Program-made: the position numbers and the translations under genes
Notes under the pieces: generated by a model
The model's input: the letters and a program-made list of their open reading frames with translations, nothing else
Databases searched by the model: none
Told to the model about the DNA's origin: nothing
NCBI RefSeq assembly: GCF_036227605.1
Contig: NZ_CP109487.1
Span: forward strand, 8,419,001 to 8,483,000
Length of the DNA stretch: 64,000 bases
Direction: 5' to 3'
From: Streptomyces sp. NBC_01439
GTDB lineage: Bacteria > Actinomycetota > Actinomycetes > Streptomycetales > Streptomycetaceae
Shown here: piece by piece, positions 43,775 to 51,492 of the stretch
Layout of the letters: each line of letters starts with the position of its first letter
How positions within the stretch are numbered: position 1 is the stretch's first letter

Positions 43775-45862
43775 TCAGTCCGCCGACCGGGTCCAGCCGA
43801 TGGCCTCGATGCGGTCGGCGTCGGCGGGGCGGTCCTCCGCGAAGAGCAGGCGGCCCGGTTCCGCCACGCGGACCACGTCCACGTAGGCCCCGCGCCCCAC
43901 GTAGCGGCCGGTCGCGGTGTGGCGCAAGCGCAGCCGTACCTCGCGCCCGGCCCAGGCGGCCGTGAGGGGGGCTTCGAGACGGTGCCAGACGCGGCCCGAC
44001 CAGCCGCTCACGGAGCCCCGCGGCCACTGCTCGGGTGTGCCACCGGTGGACCGCAGCGTGCTGAAGGGCAGCGCCTCCCAATGTTCCCCGTCGGCGGAGG
44101 CCTCCAGGTGCAGGGCGCCCTCGCCGGGCACGGTGTCCCACCACACGGCGCAGCGCAGCCGGGCGGCGGCCGTGGCCGGGCGGAGCGGCGGCAACGTGAG
44201 GGTGCCCGAGGCGCCCGCCCGGATGCCGGAGAACCAGGCCGCGCCGCCGTGCCGGGTGCGGACCGGAACGGCGCGGGCGAAGCGGTTGCCGACCGCGACC
44301 CGGGGCGCGCTACCGGCCCGCCAGGTCCGCACGGGGTGGACGGAGTTGCCGAGCAGGACGAGGAACGAGTCGGTGGAGGGGTCCAGGACCAGGGAGGTGC
44401 CGGTGAAGCCGGTGTGACCGGCGGAGTGCGGGGTGGCCATGGCGCCCATGTACCAGTGCTGGTAGAGCTCGAAGCCGAGACCGTGGTCGTCGCCGGGGAA
44501 GGCCGTGTTGTAGTCGGTGAAGAGCAGCTCGACCGAGGCGGGGCGCAGGATGCGCTTGCCCGCGTAGACCCCGCCGTCGAGGAGGGCGCGGGCGAGGACG
44601 GCCAGGTCCCAGGCGGTGCCGAAGACCCCGGCGTGGCCCGCGACGCCGCCGAGCGCGTACGCGTTCTCGTCGTGCACCTCCCCCCACACCAGCCCGCGGT
44701 CCAGGCCGGACCAGGGCGGGCGCTGCACCTCGGTGGCGGCGATGACCCGGCGCCAGGAGCGCGGCGGGTTGTACCGCGTGCGGTGCATCCCGAGCGGAGC
44801 GGTGACCTCGTCGCGGAGCAGGGCGTCCAGGGCGCGACCGGTGATGCGTTCCAGGAGCAGTTGCAGCGCGATGAGGTTGAGGTCGGAGTACCGGTAGACG
44901 GTGCCGGGGGTCTCCTGCGGCCTGACCGACCACAGGAGCCTCAGCCGCCCCTCCCGCGTGGCTTCTTGGTAGAAGGGCGCCCAGGAGCGCAAGCCCGAGG
45001 TGTGCGTCAGCAGCTGACGGACCGTGATGATCTCCTTGCCGCCCCCGGTGAACTCCGGCAGGTACCGGCACACCGGCGCCTCCAGTTCCAGGCGCCCGCG
45101 CTCCATCTGCTGGACCGCCAGGACGGAGGTGAACAGCTTGGTCAGCGAGGCCAGGTCGAAGACCGTGTCCTCGGTCATCGCGATCCGTTCGGCTGCCGGG
45201 AACTCCCTGACCCGGTCGGTCCGTCCGTCGTAGTCCGCGTACCGGACGGCGTACCCCATGGCGCGGTGCAGGGCGATGGTGCGGCCCCGGCCGGCGAGGA
45301 CCACCGCTCCCGCGTAGTAGGGGTGTTCGGGGGAGGGGCCCAGGAAGCGCCGGGCTTCGTCCGCCACCCCCTCCAGGTGCTTCTCCAGCAACCCGGCCTG
45401 GCGGGCGGATCCGTACCGCAGCCGCAGGCCCTGGAGCGCGCGCCGCTCGGCCGGGCCGCCCGCGGCACCCGCGGAGCCGGGGAGCGCGGCGTGCAGGACG
45501 AGCACCCCGCCCAGGGCGAGCAGTCGCGCCCCGAGCCGTCGCCGCGTCAACGCGCGGCCCGGTTCGTCCACGCCCGCGTGCCCCTGCCCGGGTGCCCGCT
45601 CCGGCTGCCGCCCGCGGTCCTGTTGGTGCGGGACCTCCGATGCGTCCCCGTTCGCGTGCCCCGTACCGGGCGGCTGCTCGCGCTCCGGCTCCGGCTCCGG
45701 CTCCGGCCCGCGGCCGTGCCGGGGCCCGACCGCCGGTCCGCCGCTGCCGCCACCTGCGCGGTCCCGCCCGTGCTGCGGCTCGCGCGGCTGTTCACGGCCG
45801 GGGCCGTCCGGCCGTGCCGTGCCGATGTCCGCCGCCGCCCCGGCCCCCGTGTCCGCTGCCAT
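43775..45862 (-). CDS. exported serine hydrolase of the beta-lactamase (class C / D-aminopeptidase) fold
   Basis: 695 residues if started at ATG 45862. The first 150 are low-complexity (E-P, G-R, P-rich) and may be partly non-coding; a later start close to the hydrophobic stretch L-L-A-L-G-G-V-L-V-L-H would give an ordinary signal peptide. Catalytic motifs: S239-L-T-K (S-x-x-K), Y-R-Y-S-D-L-N (Y-x-N region), H-T-G (K-T-G equivalent). The C-terminal 170 residues form a beta-sandwich-like module (L-R-L-R-H-T-A-T-G). Probable role: cell-wall peptide or ester hydrolysis outside the cell. Confidence 0.82.
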   Translation of the reverse strand: MAADTGAGAAADIGTARPDGPGREQPREPQHGRDRAGGGSGGPAVGPRHGRGPEPEPEPEREQPPGTGHANGDASEVPHQQDRGRQPERAPGQGHAGVDEPGRALTRRRLGARLLALGGVLVLHAALPGSAGAAGGPAERRALQGLRLRYGSARQAGLLEKHLEGVADEARRFLGPSPEHPYYAGAVVLAGRGRTIALHRAMGYAVRYADYDGRTDRVREFPAAERIAMTEDTVFDLASLTKLFTSVLAVQQMERGRLELEAPVCRYLPEFTGGGKEIITVRQLLTHTSGLRSWAPFYQEATREGRLRLLWSVRPQETPGTVYRYSDLNLIALQLLLERITGRALDALLRDEVTAPLGMHRTRYNPPRSWRRVIAATEVQRPPWSGLDRGLVWGEVHDENAYALGGVAGHAGVFGTAWDLAVLARALLDGGVYAGKRILRPASVELLFTDYNTAFPGDDHGLGFELYQHWYMGAMATPHSAGHTGFTGTSLVLDPSTDSFLVLLGNSVHPVRTWRAGSAPRVAVGNRFARAVPVRTRHGGAAWFSGIRAGASGTLTLPPLRPATAAARLRCAVWWDTVPGEGALHLEASADGEHWEALPFSTLRSTGGTPEQWPRGSVSGWSGRVWHRLEAPLTAAWAGREVRLRLRHTATGRYVGRGAYVDVVRVAEPGRLLFAEDRPADADRIEAIGWTRSAD

Positions 45863-46199
45863 GTCCGGCCCTCCTAGTCCACAACCAGAACCCCGCTGCC
45901 CGCACCTGCCGTCCGCGCCCGCCGTCCGTACCCGCCGTCCGCACCCGCGTCTGTCGCCGACGGTGTGCCGTCCTGCCGCGTGCCGTGCCGAGCCGCGCCG
46001 CGGTCGGGGCCGCGGTTCCGGAGCGCCCGCCGCCCGGGCCGGAGCCCGGAATCCGCCGAGCGCGCCGCAGGCGATCCGCACGGTAGTGGGTATCTGCCCG
46101 CCCACCGGGCACCCTCCGCACCGACCGACCCGTAAAGAATCTGACACTGCATCAGAAAATCTCTTCCCTCGACCGCCGGGCTGCGGCATCCTGCCGCCC

Positions 46200-47315
46200 A
46201 TGGAGACGGAGCTGAGCAAGAAACTGGGAGTCGAGCACGCCATCTTCGGCTTCACGCCCTTCCCGGCCGTCGCTGCCGCCATCACCCGCGCGGGCGGTTT
46301 CGGGGTGCTCGGCGCGGTCCGCTACACGGCCCCCGACGACCTGAAGCGCGACCTCGACTGGATGCAGGCGCACACCGACGGCAAGCCCTACGGCCTCGAC
46401 GTCGTCATGCCCGCCAAGAAGGCCGTCGACGGCATCGGCGAAGCCGACATCGAGGCGATGATTCCGGCCGCGCACCGCGCCTTCGTCCGTGACACCCTCG
46501 CCAAGCACCACGTGCCCGAGCTCAGCGAGGGCGAGGCCTCCGGCTGGCGGATCACCGGCTGGATGGAGCAGGTCGCCCGGAGCCAGCTCGACGTCGCCTT
46601 CGACTACCCCATCAAACTCCTGGCGAACGCCCTCGGTTCCCCGCCCGCCGACGTCATCGCGCGCGCCCACGAACACGGTGTCCTCGTCGCCGCCCTCGCC
46701 GGCAGCGCCAAGCACGCCCGCCGCCACGCCGAAGCCGGCATCGACATCGTCGTCGCCCAGGGCTACGAGGCCGGCGGCCACACCGGTGACATCGCCACCA
46801 TGGTCCTGGTACCCGAGATCGTCGATGCCGTCGCCCCCCTCCCGGTCCTCGCCGCCGGCGGCATCGGCAGCGGCGAGCAGATCGCCGCCGGCCTCGCCCT
46901 CGGTGCGCAGGGCGCCTGGCTCGGCTCGCTCTGGCTCACCACCACCGAAGCCGACCTCCACTCGCGCGCCCTCACCGAGAAGCTGCTCGCCGCCGGCTCC
47001 GGCGACACCGTCCGCTCGCGCGCCCTCACCGGCAAGCCCGCCCGCCAGTTGCGCACCGAATGGACCGACGCCTGGGACGACCCGGCGGGCCCGGGTGCGC
47101 TCCCCATGCCGCTCCAGGGCCTGCTCGTCGCCGAAGCCGTCTCCCGGATCCAGAAGTACGAGGTCCGGCCCCTGCTCGGCACCCCCGTCGGTCAGATCGT
47201 CGGGCGGATGACCGAGGAACGCAGCGTCCGGGCCGTCTTCGACGACCTCACCAGTGGGTTCGAGAGGGCGATCGACCGCATCAACCGCATCGCCGGCCGA
47301 GTCCGAGAGGCGTGA
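46200..47315 (+). CDS. nitronate monooxygenase (2-nitropropane dioxygenase family)
   Basis: 371 residues from ATG 46200. FMN TIM-barrel pattern: V-L-V-A-A-L-A-G-S-A-K-H-A-R-R, V-V-A-Q-G-Y-E-A-G-G-H-T-G (with the general-base H), V-L-A-A-G-G-I-G-S-G-E-Q and G-A-Q-G-A-W-L-G-S-L. Closely resembles NPD-type enzymes paired with acyl-CoA synthetases in actinobacterial catabolic operons, where they may act as enoyl reductases or dehydrogenases. GTGA overlap with the next gene. Upstream 46087-46199 is intergenic and divergent to the hydrolase. Confidence 0.9.
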   Translation: METELSKKLGVEHAIFGFTPFPAVAAAITRAGGFGVLGAVRYTAPDDLKRDLDWMQAHTDGKPYGLDVVMPAKKAVDGIGEADIEAMIPAAHRAFVRDTLAKHHVPELSEGEASGWRITGWMEQVARSQLDVAFDYPIKLLANALGSPPADVIARAHEHGVLVAALAGSAKHARRHAEAGIDIVVAQGYEAGGHTGDIATMVLVPEIVDAVAPLPVLAAGGIGSGEQIAAGLALGAQGAWLGSLWLTTTEADLHSRALTEKLLAAGSGDTVRSRALTGKPARQLRTEWTDAWDDPAGPGALPMPLQGLLVAEAVSRIQKYEVRPLLGTPVGQIVGRMTEERSVRAVFDDLTSGFERAIDRINRIAGRVREA

Positions 47316-48904
47316 CCGACATGACCGCGACGACGTCCACGACCCCCACCGCCGACCAGCAGCCGCCCAACGGCTTCTGGGCCCAGGCCGCCGCCGACCC
47401 CGGGCGCGCCGTCCTTGTGACCCCCGAGGGCGAGGAATGGAGCGCCGGCCGGCTGCACGCCGATGTCAACCGCCTCGTCCACGGCCTGCGCGCCGCCGGC
47501 CTGGAGGAGGGCGACGTCTTCGCCGTCGTCCTCCCCAACGGCGTCGAGTTCCTCACCGCCTACCTGGCCGCCTCCCAAGCGGGCTTCTACCTCGTCCCCG
47601 TCAACCACCACCTCGTCGGCCCCGAGATCGCCTGGATCGTCTCCGACTCCGGAGCCAAGGTCCTCATCGCCCACGAGCGCTTCGCCGACGCCGCGACCGC
47701 CGCGGCCGACGAGGCCGCCCTGCCCGCGAGCCACCGCTACGCCGTCGGATCGGTCGCGGGCTTCCGGCCGTACGCGCAGCTCCTCGAAGGGCAGCCCGCG
47801 ACCACCCCCGAGGGACGCACGCTCGGCTGGGTCATGAACTACACCTCCGGCACCACCGGCCGTCCGCGCGGCATCCGCCGCCCGCTGCCCGGCAAGCTCC
47901 CGGAAGAGACGTACCTGGGCGGCTTCCTCGGCATCTTCGGCATCCGGCCCTTCGACGGCAACGTCCACCTGGTCTGTTCGCCGCTCTACCACACCGCCGT
48001 CCTCCAATTCGCGGGCGCCGCCCTGCACATCGGGCACCCGCTGGTCCTGATGGACAAGTGGACGCCGCAGGAGATGCTCCGCCTGATCGACGCCCGCGCC
48101 TGTACGCACACCCACATGGTGCCGACCCAGTTCCACCGCCTCCTCGCGCTCCCGCAGGAGACGAAGGATGCGTACGACGTCTCCTCGATGCGGCACGCCA
48201 TACACGGCGCCGCGCCCTGCCCCGACCACGTCAAGCGGGCGATGATCGACTGGTGGGGCGGCTGCGTGGAGGAGTACTACGCGGCCAGCGAGGGCGGGGG
48301 CGCCTTCGCGACCGCCGAGGACTGGCTGAAGAAGCCGGGAACCGTCGGCAAGGCCTGGCCGATCAGCGAACTCGCCATCTTCGACGACGACGGCAACCGG
48401 CTGCCCCCCGGGGAACTGGGCACCGTCTACCTCAAGATGAACACCGGCGGCTTCAGCTACCACAAGGACGAGGGCAAGACGAGGAAGAACCGGATCGGCG
48501 ACTTCTTCACGGTCGGCGACCTCGGGCTGATGGACGAGGAGGGCTACCTCTTCCTCCGCGACCGCAAGATCGACATGATCATCTCGGGCGGGGTCAACAT
48601 TTATCCGGCCGAGATCGAATCGGCCCTGCTCACCCACCCGGCCGTGGCGGACGCCGCCGCCTTCGGCATCCCGCACGCCGACTGGGGCGAGCAGGTCAAG
48701 GCGGTGGTCGAACCGGCCGAGGGCTTCGTCGCGGGCGACGCCCTGGCCGCGGAGATCCTGCACCACTGCGAGGGGCAGCTCGCCAGCTACAAGCGCCCCA
48801 AGACGGTCGACTTCATCGAGACGATGCCGCGCGACCCGAACGGCAAGCTCTACAAGCGGCGGCTGCGCGATCCGTACTGGGAGGGTCACGAGCGCGCGAT
48901 GTGA
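47312..48904 (+). CDS. acyl-CoA synthetase (ANL superfamily)
   Basis: 530 residues from the overlapping GTG 47312 (ATG at 47321 is an alternative). AMP-binding motif Y-T-S-G-T-T-G-R-P-R-G, A5 region Y-Y-A-A-S-E-G-G, A7 T-V-G-D-L-G-L-M-D-E-E-G-Y, A8 hinge D-R-K-I-D-M-I-I-S-G-G-V-N-I-Y-P-A-E-I-E and A10 P-x-G-K-L-Y-K-R catalytic lysine. Typical of FadD-like enzymes activating fatty, aromatic or sterol side-chain acids. Coupled translation with the nitronate monooxygenase implies a joint catabolic function. Confidence 0.92.
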   Translation: MTDMTATTSTTPTADQQPPNGFWAQAAADPGRAVLVTPEGEEWSAGRLHADVNRLVHGLRAAGLEEGDVFAVVLPNGVEFLTAYLAASQAGFYLVPVNHHLVGPEIAWIVSDSGAKVLIAHERFADAATAAADEAALPASHRYAVGSVAGFRPYAQLLEGQPATTPEGRTLGWVMNYTSGTTGRPRGIRRPLPGKLPEETYLGGFLGIFGIRPFDGNVHLVCSPLYHTAVLQFAGAALHIGHPLVLMDKWTPQEMLRLIDARACTHTHMVPTQFHRLLALPQETKDAYDVSSMRHAIHGAAPCPDHVKRAMIDWWGGCVEEYYAASEGGGAFATAEDWLKKPGTVGKAWPISELAIFDDDGNRLPPGELGTVYLKMNTGGFSYHKDEGKTRKNRIGDFFTVGDLGLMDEEGYLFLRDRKIDMIISGGVNIYPAEIESALLTHPAVADAAAFGIPHADWGEQVKAVVEPAEGFVAGDALAAEILHHCEGQLASYKRPKTVDFIETMPRDPNGKLYKRRLRDPYWEGHERAM

Positions 48905-49524
48905 GCAGCTCGTGCTGCGGTCCGGACTCCGGGGGCACGGAGCACGGGCTCCATACGGAGACGGCGACGTGCAGCGCGCTGCTGCGGCCGTACGCGGGAT
49001 CCTCCCCGAAGCGCACGGCTTCGGCGCCGGCGTCGACGACGGGGATGCCCGGGCCCGTCCCGGAAGGCCGGCTCCGGTCCCGGCCCGGCGGCGAGCCGCC
49101 GCAGCCCCCCTCGAACGCCGGACACGGGACCTCGGCGCGTACGCATCGACCAGGGGCAGGTCGTAGGCGACCGACGTGTCCAGATCGCGGCCGTCCCGCA
49201 GGACCACACGGGTGAGCCCCGGCCGGGCGGTTGCAGCACCCCGCGCACCGGCCGTCCCGCGCCCGGCCGCCCGCCCCCCGAGGGGCGGGGGAGACGCGGC
49301 GCGGCAACGCCCACGGCACGGCGCGGTGCAGGTCGGTCAGTTCGTCCTCGGTCCAGTTCGACCGCGCGTCCGCCGAGGTCGCGCCCCGTCCTCGGGCTCC
49401 CCATCATCCGGCCCGGGCGATCGGAACCCGCCACGCCAGGAGAATCCGCGAGAAAAGCCACGTCAGGGCCCCGGAGGCGCGCCTTGCCACGCACTTGGGG
49501 GACGCATCTGGCAAGTTGGAATAT
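48905..49524. other. 620-bp stretch without an intact gene
   Basis: On the minus strand two protein-like pieces in different frames (S-A-D-A-R-S-N-W-T-E-D-E-L-T-D-L-H-R-A-V-P-W near 49330-49395, and V-V-L-R-D-G-R-D-L-D-T-S-V-A-Y-D-L-P-L-V-D near 49150-49215) suggest a decayed gene I cannot identify. The last 30 bp are the promoter-proximal leader of the antiporter gene. Confidence 0.4.
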
Positions 49525-50628
49525 ATGGGTACGACTAAGCGCAGATCCTTCCTGACCGACTGGACCGTCGTGGTCCCCGTGGTGGCGCTGGTCGCGCTCG
49601 TCTTCAGCTGGGGGCGGGACCTGCCCGGTTTCCTGGTGGCGCTCGTCGCCCTCTGCCTGGCCGGCGCGGTCCTCGCCGCGGTGCACCATGCCGAGGTCGT
49701 CGCCCACCGGGTCGGCGAACCCTTCGGCTCCCTCGTCCTCGCCGTGGCGGTCACCGTCATCGAAGTGGCGCTCATCGTCACCCTGATGGTCGACGGCGGC
49801 GACAAGACCGCCTCGCTCGCCCGGGACACGGTCTTCGCCGCCGTCATGATCACGTGCAACGGGATCGTCGGCCTGTCGCTGCTCGTCGGTGCCCTGCGCA
49901 ACCGGATCGCCGTCTTCAACCCCGAAGGGTCCGGCGCCGCCCTCGCCACCGTCGCAACGCTCGCCACCCTCAGCCTGGTCCTGCCGACCTTCACCACCAG
50001 CAAGCCCGGCCCCGAGTTCTCGGCCGCACAGCTCATCTTCGCCGCCGTCGCCTCGCTCGCCCTGTACGGACTCTTCGTCGCCGTCCAGACGGTCCGCCAC
50101 CGCAGCTACTTCCTGCCCGTGGACACCGGATCGGGTTCCGGCGATGCCGACGGTCACGCCGAGCCGCCCACCCTCCGCACCGCCCTCATCAGCCTCGGCC
50201 TCCTACTGGTCGCGCTGGTCGCGGTCGTCGGCGACGCCAAGGCCGTCTCCCCGACCATCGAGCGGGCCGTCGCGGCCGCCGGCCTGCCGCAGGCGGTCGT
50301 CGGTGTGATCATCGCTCTTCTCGTCCTGCTGCCCGAGACCCTCGCCGCCGTTCGCGCCGCCCGCCGCGACCGCGTGCAGACCAGCCTCAACCTCGCCTAC
50401 GGATCCGCCATCGCCAGCATCGGCCTGACCATCCCGGCCATCGCACTCGCCTCGATCTGGCTCTCCGGCCCGCTCCTGCTCGGCCTCGGCCCGATCCACA
50501 TGGTGCTGCTCGCGCTGACCGTCGTGGTCAGCGCCCTCACCATCGTCCCCGGGCGCGCCACGCTCCTCCAGGGCGGCGTACACATCGTGCTGTTGGCCGC
50601 GTACCTCTTCCTGGCCGTCAGCCCATGA
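49525..50628 (+). CDS. ChaA-like ion/proton antiporter
   Basis: 367 residues, about 11 hydrophobic helices. Cation/H+ exchanger (CaCA) alpha-repeat signatures: G-E-P-F-G-S-L-V-L-A-V-A-V-T-V-I-E-V-A-L-I-V in the first half and V-V-G-V-I-I-A-L-L-V-L-L-P-E-T-L-A-A-V-R-A-A in the second, each containing the conserved E expected to bind the cation. Family members exchange Ca2+ or Na+/K+ for protons. It ends 48 bp before the penicillin-acylase remnant. Confidence 0.88.
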   Translation: MGTTKRRSFLTDWTVVVPVVALVALVFSWGRDLPGFLVALVALCLAGAVLAAVHHAEVVAHRVGEPFGSLVLAVAVTVIEVALIVTLMVDGGDKTASLARDTVFAAVMITCNGIVGLSLLVGALRNRIAVFNPEGSGAALATVATLATLSLVLPTFTTSKPGPEFSAAQLIFAAVASLALYGLFVAVQTVRHRSYFLPVDTGSGSGDADGHAEPPTLRTALISLGLLLVALVAVVGDAKAVSPTIERAVAAAGLPQAVVGVIIALLVLLPETLAAVRAARRDRVQTSLNLAYGSAIASIGLTIPAIALASIWLSGPLLLGLGPIHMVLLALTVVVSALTIVPGRATLLQGGVHIVLLAAYLFLAVSP

Positions 50629-50657
50629 GGGGACCGGGACCGGGACCGGGCCGGGGG
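50629..50657. repeat. GGGACC tandem repeat after the antiporter gene
   Basis: Three to four copies of a 6-bp GGGACC/GGGCC unit directly behind the stop codon. No hairpin; probably slippage. Confidence 0.5.
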
Positions 50658-50676
50658 GAGGAACGCGGGCCGCGCA

Positions 50677-51150
50677 TCACCGCCGTTCGCTGGCCAGGAG
50701 CACCTTCAGCTTCGGCGACGCGAGGACGTCCCGCTCGCAGAAGCGTGCCGTGTCCCAGCGCTCCTCGGAGTACATCCGGGTTCGGTCGGCGCAGTAGGGC
50801 GAGGGCGGGTCCGAGGACCGGCTGTACGTCAGCAGGGTGCGGGCCACGGGACAGCGGCCGCCGTCCCAGCCGACCGCCTGGATGCGGCTGGACCCGTGCG
50901 TGACTTCCGGGTGGCCGCAGGCCGCCGCGCTCCACGGCGCCTCGATCCAGTTCCGGACGCCGAGCGCCTTTGTACCGTCGCCCACCGGGAGCTCGTGTTC
51001 GCCCCGGACCACGAACTGGTGCTCGCCCAGCGGGGCGTCCGGCGCGATCCCGGCCGCCTTCAACTCCGCCACCGCGTCCGCGAGTGCCCGCCCGATGCCG
51101 GGCGCCGTCCGGTTGAGGGTACGGGGGGTGCGTACGGGGTCGGCCGCTGC
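50677..51150 (-). pseudogene. C-terminal remnant of a penicillin-acylase-family protein
   Basis: About 155 codons matching the end of actinobacterial penicillin acylase/AHL acylase beta chains: D-P-V-R-T-P-R-T-L-N, then A-P-L-G-E-H-Q-F-V-V-R-G, then H-G-S-S-R-I-Q-A-V-G-W-D-G-G-R-C-P-V-A-R-T-L-L-T-Y-S, and finally R-F-C-E-R-D-V-L-A-S-P-K-L-K-V. The alpha chain, the autocatalytic N-terminal Ser of the beta chain and most of the barrel are missing. Upstream of about 51150 the frame runs antisense through another gene remnant. Non-functional. Confidence 0.75.
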
Positions 51151-51159
51151 CAGATCACC

Positions 51160-51390
51160 GGCCGGCACCTGGTTCCCGAACTGCTGCTCTTGCAGGCCGC
51201 CCGCGGCGAGTCCCCCACCCGCTACCTCGGCGACATCGCCTGACGCCATGGGGAGTATCGACGGCCGCGTCCCCGAAGGCGCCACCCCACCCGGCGCGGC
51301 TACCTCCACGACCGCCTGAACCTCTACACGGCCCCAGCACCCATCTCGCTGCCCCCGCAGCAGCCCTCCGCCGAGACCTCGACCGAGTGA
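51160..51390 (+). pseudogene. C-terminal remnant of an unidentified gene, interrupted by a stop
   Basis: Plus-strand frame H-L-V-P-E-L-L-L-L-Q-A-A-R-G-E-S-P-T-R-Y-L-G-D-I-A, then TGA at 51241, then in the same frame R-H-G-E-Y-R-R-P-R-P and R-G-Y-L-H-D-R-L-N-L-Y-T-A-P to a TGA at about 51390. The composition is protein-like on both sides of the stop, so a TGG-to-TGA change is plausible. It overlaps and abuts the penicillin-acylase remnant, marking a rearrangement point. Family unknown. The gap to the NACHT gene (51391-51492) holds nothing recognisable. Confidence 0.4.
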
Positions 51391-51492
51391 ACCTCAATAC
51401 TGAACCACGGCTGCTCCACCACGACCTCCAGCCCGGACACTTCGTCCCGCACCGCTCGTGTTGGGTGGCACAAGAAGAACCGCCGACCCGGT

